From assembly GCA_946481225.1 (NCBI GenBank), contig CAMLNJ010000074.1:1-9624 (forward strand): a stretch of 9,624 nucleotides of DNA. Reading direction: 5' to 3'. The stretch comes from an uncultured Verrucomicrobiota bacterium. GTDB lineage: Bacteria > Verrucomicrobiota > Verrucomicrobiae > Opitutales > Opitutaceae. The notes beneath the pieces were generated by a model that worked only from the letters and a program-made list of their open reading frames with translations, was not told the origin of the DNA and did no database searches. Of this stretch, positions 6,374 through 9,624 are shown piece by piece. Within the stretch, counting starts at the first letter, position 1. Every line of letters begins with the position of its first letter. The position numbers and the translations under genes are program-made.

Positions 6374-6766
6374 TCAGGTGCGGGCCTTGAGGATGGTGCG
6401 CGCGCGCTCGGCGATGGTGAGCAGCTCGGCGTCGGTGCGGTTCTCCAGCACGTCAAGGAGGAGGCCGAGGAGCTCGGCCGGCTCGTAGTTCGCGGAGAGG
6501 GCGTAGAAGAGGATGGCGGAGTCGCGGGAGATGCGGCGGCTCATGCGGGCGCCGTCGCCTGCGTTGAACTCCACGCCCATCAGCCAGGGCCGCTTGGCGT
6601 CGGTGCGGCCGTCGACCTCGAACAGGCGCGAGACCGTGCGGAGATCCACGCCGAGGGGCTTGGCGACCTGGTCGGGGCGCAGCATCGGCAGGTTCGGAAA
6701 CAGCAGGCCGAGCGAAGCCTGCCAGGCCTCCTTTTGCGCGAGCGTGAGCTGTTTCGGGGCGGACAT
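6374..6766 (-). CDS. Probable HTH early protein (130 aa)
   Basis: A 130-residue soluble protein starting MSAPKQLTLAQKEAWQ at ATG 6766. A longer frame exists upstream, but it overlaps the preceding gene and is Pro/Ser-rich in a way typical of a shadow frame, so the internal ATG was chosen. It lies four bases after that gene's stop (TGA-AGCC-ATG). Residues about 28-52 (LRPDQVAKPLGVDLRTVSRL) have the pattern of a helix-turn-helix, as in excisionase or MerR-like proteins: a first helix, a Gly turn, and a recognition helix TVSRLFEV. The C-terminal half is two or three amphipathic helices rich in leucine (YEPAELLGLLLDVLENRTDA). A DNA-binding regulatory role in the early operon is inferred; the family is not identified. 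Confidence 0.77.
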   Translation of the reverse strand: MSAPKQLTLAQKEAWQASLGLLFPNLPMLRPDQVAKPLGVDLRTVSRLFEVDGRTDAKRPWLMGVEFNAGDGARMSRRISRDSAILFYALSANYEPAELLGLLLDVLENRTDAELLTIAERARTILKART

Positions 6767-6770
6767 GGCT

Positions 6771-6998
6771 TCAGGCGGCGGGGCCGGGAGGGAGGCCGGC
6801 GCGGGCGGAAAGCAGGGCGATGAACTTGCCGGCTTCGTGACGGTGGAAGAGGGCGCGCGCCGCATTCTCGGCGTCGGCAGGGATGGGGGAGTTGTTCACG
6901 ACCGCAGTGAGGATCGCGTCGCGCTCACGCTCGGTGGTGTCGTCGCGGGTGAGCGCCCGCACAGCGACGCCGAGGGCGATCTGTTCGTCAGGCGACAC
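6771..6998 (-). CDS. Hypothetical early protein with GTG start (75 aa)
   Basis: A 75-residue, all-helical looking protein (MSPDEQIALGVAVRALTRDD at the N-terminus, then DAILTAVVNNSPIPADAENA and LFHRHEAGKFIALLSARAGL). The start is GTG at 6998-6996, inside the last codons of the HTH gene, an 11-bp overlap. AGGAGG six bases upstream supports it, and no internal ATG exists. The tail is Pro/Ala-rich. The family is not recognised. As the second gene of the early operon, it is expected to be made soon after derepression. Confidence 0.76.
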   Translation of the reverse strand: MSPDEQIALGVAVRALTRDDTTERERDAILTAVVNNSPIPADAENAARALFHRHEAGKFIALLSARAGLPPGPAA

Positions 6999-7167
6999 CG
7001 AGCACCTCCTTCACCTTGGAAAGGACGCCGGCATTCTGGCCGTGGTTGATCGCGCGGCTGACAGTGCTACGGGCGTGGCCGACTTTCGTCGCGAGCTGGG
7101 TGACGGTGACCCGCTTATCAAGCATACGCTTTTTTAACGTTATGGGGGCTTGCTTTGGTCGGCTCAT
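6988..7167 (-). CDS. Ner/Cro-like small HTH regulator (59 aa)
   Basis: A 59-residue basic protein, first gene of the leftward operon. Residues about 20-42 (VTVTQLATKVGHARSTVSRA) form a standard helix-turn-helix: helix 2 TQLATKVG, a turn, and recognition helix ARSTVSRAIN. The chain is almost only this domain, like Ner of Mu or Cro of lambdoid phages, which repress early and repressor promoters during lytic growth. I chose ATG 7167; seven more codons upstream run into the operator region. It is divergent from the repressor gene across a roughly 80-bp control region. Alternative: another XRE-type regulator. The HTH call is firm; the Ner role rests on position and size. Confidence 0.83.
   Translation of the reverse strand: MSRPKQAPITLKKRMLDKRVTVTQLATKVGHARSTVSRAINHGQNAGVLSKVKEVLGVA
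7005..7010 (-). promoter_or_regulatory. Strong Shine-Dalgarno site for the GTG start
   Basis: On the minus strand AGGAGG (within AAGGAGGTG) lies six bases before the GTG at 6998, and is itself inside the coding sequence of the Ner-like gene. It is the best Shine-Dalgarno match in the operon; most other starts here have none. Confidence 0.75.
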
Positions 7168-7180
7168 GGCGTTGCGGTCC

Positions 7181-7224
7181 CACATCACAAATGTGACGTC
7201 ACACTGGACGCAAGCTCATTTGTG
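7181..7224. promoter_or_regulatory. Operator region between divergent regulators
   Basis: Between the two HTH genes lies a perfect 12-bp palindrome TGTGACGTCACA (7192-7203). Overlapping it is CACA-AA-TGTG (7186-7195). CACAAATG (7186-7193) is repeated inverted as CATTTGTG (7217-7224). Overlapping dyads in a divergent control region are typical phage operators, here likely bound by the repressor, the Ner-like protein or both. In Mu the equivalent operators also act as the transpositional enhancer (known for Mu; inferred here). A weak candidate rightward promoter is TGGACG (7205-7210), 17 bp, TTTAGA (7228-7233). No convincing leftward -35/-10 pair was found. Confidence 0.7.
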
Positions 7225-7246
7225 CCCTTTAGAGCAAAAAAGAGAC

Positions 7247-7753
7247 ATGGCCCGCTATTCCTCCGACACCCTACTCCTCCTCAGAAAACGCCTCCGCCTA
7301 GATCAGGAAGAGATGGGCAGGTTGCTGGGCGTCACTCGCTCGTTCGTCTCGCGGATGGAGCGGGATCGCTTCGAAATAAGCGCGGCTACGGCTGAGCGCA
7401 TGGAGGAGATCGCCGCGAAGAACGGCATAAATTTGATGTCACTTTTGGCCGTAAACGCGATGGCGCCCGCTGCATTAGAGGAGGGTCAAGCGCCCTATTC
7501 CGCTGCGCCGGCCGCGCCTGCTGCGGGCACGCCGACACGCGCGGCGATAGAGGCTCGGGTAAGGGCTTTTCTCGACGCGGCGGAGCGCGTGCCGGGCGGG
7601 CTCGGCTATGCCTCGATCCAAGTGCAATTGCATCTAGACCCGAGCCGCTTGGCGGCGCTCGATCCGGGCCACGATCCCGCCGAGAAGCTCAGGGAGTGGC
7701 TGGCGGCTCAGAAGGCGGCAGAATCCGGTGAAGCGTCTCGGCGCAGAGCTTGA
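7247..7753 (+). CDS. Phage repressor-like XRE-family HTH protein (168 aa)
   Basis: A 168-residue protein transcribed to the right. Residues about 8-66 form an XRE/Cro-C1-type domain: LLLLRKRLRLDQEEMGRLLG, then the recognition helix VTRSFVSRMERDR, then helices ending NLMSLLA. An Ala/Pro-rich linker follows (about 71-97) and then a helical C-terminal region (98-168) that may oligomerise. There is no Ser-Lys peptidase motif that I can see, so LexA-type self-cleavage is not indicated. Start ATG 7247 was chosen over upstream frames because those run through the operator and the Ner-like gene. It is the likely lysogeny repressor, divergent from the early operon. Its last 65 bases overlap a convergent small gene. 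GC is lower at its 5' end than in most neighbours. Confidence 0.84.
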   Translation: MARYSSDTLLLLRKRLRLDQEEMGRLLGVTRSFVSRMERDRFEISAATAERMEEIAAKNGINLMSLLAVNAMAPAALEEGQAPYSAAPAAPAAGTPTRAAIEARVRAFLDAAERVPGGLGYASIQVQLHLDPSRLAALDPGHDPAEKLREWLAAQKAAESGEASRRRA

Positions 7754-7886
7754 TGAGCGCGTTCTTTTCGGCCGCCGCCTGTTGCCGCTCCTCGAACTGG
7801 CTCTGCATCTCCTGCATCTGCCGCCACGCGGGGCAGGTCTGGCATTCCGGGAGGGGCGTCGGGGCGGGAGGCTCGGCGTCAGGCAT
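7689..7886 (-). CDS. Small CxxC and coiled-coil protein, convergent to repressor (65 aa)
   Basis: A 65-residue frame from ATG 7886 to TGA 7691-7689. The N-terminus is Pro-rich (MPDAEPPAPTPLPE). A CxxC pair follows (Cys15, Cys18 in CQTCPAW), then a Gln/Glu-rich amphipathic helix of coiled-coil type (about 22-55, including QMQEMQSQFEERQQAAAEKN) and a Pro-rich end. Third codon positions are mainly G/C outside the overlap and less so in the 65 bases that overlap the repressor's 3' end, where both strands would be coding. The composition is protein-like, unlike the shadow frames around it. The function is unknown. It would be transcribed toward the repressor and could yield antisense RNA to its 3' end. 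Confidence 0.6.
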   Translation of the reverse strand: MPDAEPPAPTPLPECQTCPAWRQMQEMQSQFEERQQAAAEKNALIKLCAETLHRILPPSEPPATP

Positions 7887-7898
7887 TGCGGGTTGTTT

Positions 7899-7926
7899 TT
7901 GCAAGCTTCCCGGCCCGGAGTATTTC
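7899..7926 (+). promoter_or_regulatory. Candidate promoter for the secreted protein gene
   Basis: TTGCAA (7899-7904) and TATTTC (7921-7926) are separated by 16 bp, a plausible sigma-70-type pair 45 bp before the ATG at 7971. Matches to consensus are moderate, and a second possible -10 box (TAGAAT, 7943-7948) lacks a good partner. Confidence 0.3.
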
Positions 7927-7970
7927 TCAAGGGGGGTCACCCTAGAATTAAACACGTAGTTTTCCACACC

Positions 7971-8696
7971 ATGAAACCTCTCATCGTCTTGATCGCCATC
8001 GCCGCCCTTTGCGGCCCGGCCCACGCGGCTGCAAGCGATCCGGCCACACCCGAGCAGCTGGCCAAAGTGGTAGATGCCGCCGCTAACCTGGTGGCCACCG
8101 CCGCCGAAGTCATAGACCAGCATCAGGCAACTGCCGCCGCCGTCGCCAAGATAGAAGCCGAGGTCGCCGAGTTTGCCGAAATCAAAGCGCAGTTGCTCGC
8201 CGAGAATGCGGCGCTGCGCGAGGCACTGGAAAAGAAAGTCGGCAAAACCGAGGCGCAGCTCATCGAAGAGGCGAACCGGGCGAACATCCGCGCGGCCAAA
8301 GCAGAGGGTGAGCTGCTGAAACTGCGGGCCGCGCGGGCCGCTGATCCCTTCGCTCCGGCCTCCGGCTCGTTTGTTGGCGATCCGTTTGCCCCGGCAGTGC
8401 AAGCCCCGTCGCCAGCGAGAAAGTGGATCGAGGTGACGCGGCACTCCCCGCTGGGAGATACCAACACGCCCCCATTCACGATTGGTGCGCAAGAGTGGCG
8501 CGTGCGCTGGAAGGGGCCGAAGGGGATGAACCTGTATGTCTACACGCCTGGGAAAAGAGCCTACGTTGAAAGCTTCTCTGTAGACGCGTCGAGCAGGGTG
8601 GCGGAGGGGAGCATTTATGCGGGCCCTGGTGTTTACTACCTCACCAGCATCGGCGGCGAACCGGGATGGAGTGCCGTCGTTGAGGAGCTACGTTAG
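7971..8696 (+). CDS. Secreted coiled-coil protein with C-terminal beta domain (241 aa)
   Basis: A 241-residue exported protein. A signal peptide covers residues 1-19 (MKPLIVLIAIAALCGPAHA, likely cleaved after AHA). A long Ala/Glu-rich coiled coil runs from about 26 to 122 (for example KIEAEVAEFAEIKAQLLAEN). The linker repeats DPFAPA twice (125-130 and 137-142). The C-terminal part (about 151-241) looks like a small beta-sandwich (WIEVTRHSP, EWRVRWKG, MNLYVYTPGK, AGPGVYYLTSIGG, WSAVVEEL), a shape seen in secreted carbohydrate- or surface-binding modules. The upstream part of the same frame was rejected because it lacks coding character, whereas ATG 7971 opens a clean signal peptide. It is followed by an intrinsic terminator, so it is a single-gene unit. 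It could be a periplasmic or surface protein of the phage (spanin-like or lysogenic conversion) or of the host; this is not decided. Confidence 0.82.
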   Translation: MKPLIVLIAIAALCGPAHAAASDPATPEQLAKVVDAAANLVATAAEVIDQHQATAAAVAKIEAEVAEFAEIKAQLLAENAALREALEKKVGKTEAQLIEEANRANIRAAKAEGELLKLRAARAADPFAPASGSFVGDPFAPAVQAPSPARKWIEVTRHSPLGDTNTPPFTIGAQEWRVRWKGPKGMNLYVYTPGKRAYVESFSVDASSRVAEGSIYAGPGVYYLTSIGGEPGWSAVVEELR

Positions 8697-8720
8697 CCTC
8701 GCGACCCTGCTTCACTACCG

Positions 8721-8748
8721 AGCCCCGGCCTCACCGCCGGGGCTTTTT
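8721..8748 (+). terminator. Intrinsic terminator after the secreted protein gene
   Basis: A 9-bp perfect stem AGCCCCGGC / GCCGGGGCT (8721-8729 and 8736-8744) with loop CTCACC, followed by TTTT, lies 25 bases after the stop codon. This is a classic rho-independent terminator for rightward transcription. Confidence 0.9.
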
Positions 8749-8764
8749 CGTGCCCGGACATCGG

Positions 8765-8859
8765 GGAGTCGCGAATTTCGCCTGACTCCAGCGACAGCAA
8801 GGACTCGTAGGGAAGACCCTGCGGGGCGTTTTCCGTAGGGTAAGGGCTCACACGAGCCC
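8765..8859 (+). promoter_or_regulatory. Structured leader before the 95-aa gene
   Basis: The 117-bp space between the terminator and ATG 8862 contains several stems. GGAGTCGCGA pairs with TCGC-GACTCC (8765-8789, 10 bp with a two-base bulge and ATT loop). GTAGGG (8807-8812) can pair with CCCTGC (8817-8822). The same CCCTGCGG (8817-8824) can instead pair with CCGTAGGG (8833-8840); both alternatives include one G-U pair. GGGCTC-ACAC-GAGCCC (8844-8859) ends two bases before the ATG. No Shine-Dalgarno site is visible. The overlap of two stems suggests an attenuator-like switch, but no function is proven. Confidence 0.45.
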
Positions 8860-8861
8860 CC

Positions 8862-9149
8862 ATGCCCGACGAAACCGCATCACAGCAGATCCCCGCCGAA
8901 AAGTCACGCCCACCGGCACGCGAGCGCGTGCTCCCGGTGGCGCAGATCTACGCCGTCGTCGGCGCCGAGCCGCAAGGCCGCTCCGCGATGGTGACGCTCG
9001 TCATCGGCGACGAGCGCAACGACCCGAAGAAGCACGGCATCCGCGCCACGCATGGCGACTGGTGCGCGCTCTTCACCGCCCTCGGCTGCGAGGACCCCGC
9101 GCTCCGGGCCCGGCTGCGGGAGACGCTCCGCGCCTTGCCGGCCGACTGA
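8862..9149 (+). CDS. Hypothetical protein (95 aa)
   Basis: A 95-residue soluble protein. The first 22 residues are polar and proline-rich (MPDETASQQIPAEKSRPPAR). Then comes a beta-rich stretch (about 24-50: VLPVAQIYAVVGAEPQGRSA followed by MVTLVIGDERN), a loop (DPKKHGIRATHGDW) and a C-terminal helix with Cys76 (DPALRARLRETLRAL). ATG 8862 is the only reasonable start and lies just behind a hairpin. The gene begins a rightward unit that continues into the holin-like gene 44 bp downstream. By position it may be the first gene of a lysis/late cluster, but the family is not recognised and host origin is not excluded. Confidence 0.78.
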   Translation: MPDETASQQIPAEKSRPPARERVLPVAQIYAVVGAEPQGRSAMVTLVIGDERNDPKKHGIRATHGDWCALFTALGCEDPALRARLRETLRALPAD

Positions 9150-9162
9150 TCCCCCGAACCGC

Positions 9163-9175
9163 GAGCAGGATGCTC
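9163..9175. repeat. Short inverted repeat before the holin-like gene
   Basis: GAGCA-GGA-TGCTC (5-bp arms) in the 44-bp gap, extended by GC/GC with a two-base bulge. The wording GAGCAGGATGCTCCCGC reminds me of dispersed intergenic repeats in some Opitutales genomes, but I cannot confirm this from one copy. Confidence 0.35.
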
Positions 9176-9193
9176 CCGCTACTTTTCCCACCC

Positions 9194-9624
9194 ATGAAAC
9201 ACACCGCCCGCCTCCTCGGCTCCTGGCTCCTCACCGCCTGCGTTCTCCTCGGCCTCATTGGCCTGTTCTCCGCTGCTCCGTCCAACCTCTTCGCCCAGGC
9301 CGCCGATGCTGCGGCGTCCACCGGCGCACTCCTCGACGCCGCGACCGGCGCCCAGGTCGCCGAGGCTCCGGCGCCGGTCTCGCTCCCCCAGGCGATTATC
9401 GCCCTGGTCGTGCCGCTCCTGGTCGCCGGCCTTAAGAAGCTGGTGCCGGTCATCCCGAAGCTCTGGCTCCCGATCCTGGCGGCCGTGCTCGGCGCCATCG
9501 GCGAGATCATCAACTCCTTCGCCTCCGGCGGCAGTGCCAACGTGTGGCTCGGCCTCGGTCTCGGCCTCGCCGGAGTCGGCGTGCGCGAGGCTCGTGTACA
9601 CGACCTTCGCGGTGCCCGCGGCCT
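9194..9624 (+). CDS. Putative holin-like membrane protein, 3' end outside window
   Basis: The open frame from ATG 9194 runs to the right edge (143 full codons visible). It has an N-terminal hydrophobic signal-like segment (about residues 7-28), a short Ala-rich polar part (35-60), and two or three membrane segments at about 62-80 (LPQAIIALVVPLLVAGL), 88-105 (KLWLPILAAVLGAIGEI) and 115-130 (NVWLGLGLGLAGVGV). Short proteins with this layout next to phage lysis genes are often holins, which form the membrane holes that release endolysin. No endolysin is in view to confirm it. After about 9590 the reading frame loses its G/C-ending codons, while the +1 frame has them in all 11 codons (see findings), so a frame disruption is likely. 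The start has no Shine-Dalgarno site. The holin name is an inference from topology and context. Confidence 0.6.
   Translation, partial: MKHTARLLGSWLLTACVLLGLIGLFSAAPSNLFAQAADAAASTGALLDAATGAQVAEAPAPVSLPQAIIALVVPLLVAGLKKLVPVIPKLWLPILAAVLGAIGEIINSFASGGSANVWLGLGLGLAGVGVREARVHDLRGARG

Noticed and set aside
7728..7970. Extended N-terminus for the secreted protein (frame open from 7728)
   Set aside because: It overlaps the repressor end and the convergent small gene, and the extension has shadow-like composition; ATG 7971 opens a clean signal peptide.
7887..8492. Upstream part of the long minus-strand frame that ends at 7689
   Set aside because: This part is antisense to the signal-peptide gene and Gly/Arg-rich; only the last 65 codons (from ATG 7886) look protein-like and were kept.
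1..9624. CRISPR array, tRNA, rRNA, insertion-sequence ends or phage att ends
   Set aside because: I saw no regularly spaced repeats, cloverleaf sequences or paired terminal repeats; the element's ends are probably outside the window.

Overview
This window looks like the control and transposition end of a Mu-like (transposable) prophage in a high-GC Gram-negative bacterium. The host is not certain. Strong G/C bias at third codon positions, few recognisable Shine-Dalgarno sites and the general protein style would suit Verrucomicrobia (Opitutales-like), but that is a weak inference.

Layout. Positions 1-7167 hold a tightly packed leftward (minus-strand) early operon of fourteen genes. Many junctions are ATGA overlaps or short TGA-GCC-ATG joints. 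In transcription order it encodes a small Cro/Ner-type HTH protein (7167-6988), a 75-aa protein with a GTG start, a 130-aa protein with a possible HTH, three small unknown proteins, a 313-aa zinc-finger/HTH protein carrying a palindromic tandem insertion, a 66-aa zinc-ribbon protein, the 688-aa MuA-type transposase (4331-2265), a 128-aa acidic helical protein, a 394-aa MuB-type AAA+ ATPase (1773-589), and three short genes, the last of which leaves the window on the left. Divergent from this operon, across an operator-like region with the perfect palindrome TGTGACGTCACA, is a rightward HTH repressor (7247-7753). A small convergent gene (7886-7689) overlaps its tail.

To the right, on the plus strand, are a secreted coiled-coil plus beta-domain protein (7971-8696), a clear intrinsic terminator (8721-8748), a hairpin-rich leader, a 95-aa unknown protein, and a membrane protein with a signal-like N-terminus that resembles a holin and runs off the right end. 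A leftward transposition operon, a central repressor and a rightward lysis region is an arrangement reported for BcepMu-type transposable phages, as opposed to Mu itself.

How the genes would work together: the repressor and the Ner-like protein would compete for the operator to set lysogeny or lytic growth. The transposase would cut and join phage ends, and the ATPase would select targets. The lysis/late genes would be read to the right. The most notable points are non-canonical catalytic residues in both transposition proteins (Glu in place of the second catalytic Asp of the transposase; Gln for Walker A Lys and Asn for Walker B Glu in the ATPase), a gene inserted between A and B, a duplicated leader element before two early genes, an in-frame palindromic tandem repeat, a leader with mutually exclusive hairpins, and a probable frame disruption at the end of the holin-like gene. 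No phage ends (att sites) could be placed, and no tRNA, rRNA or CRISPR array was seen.
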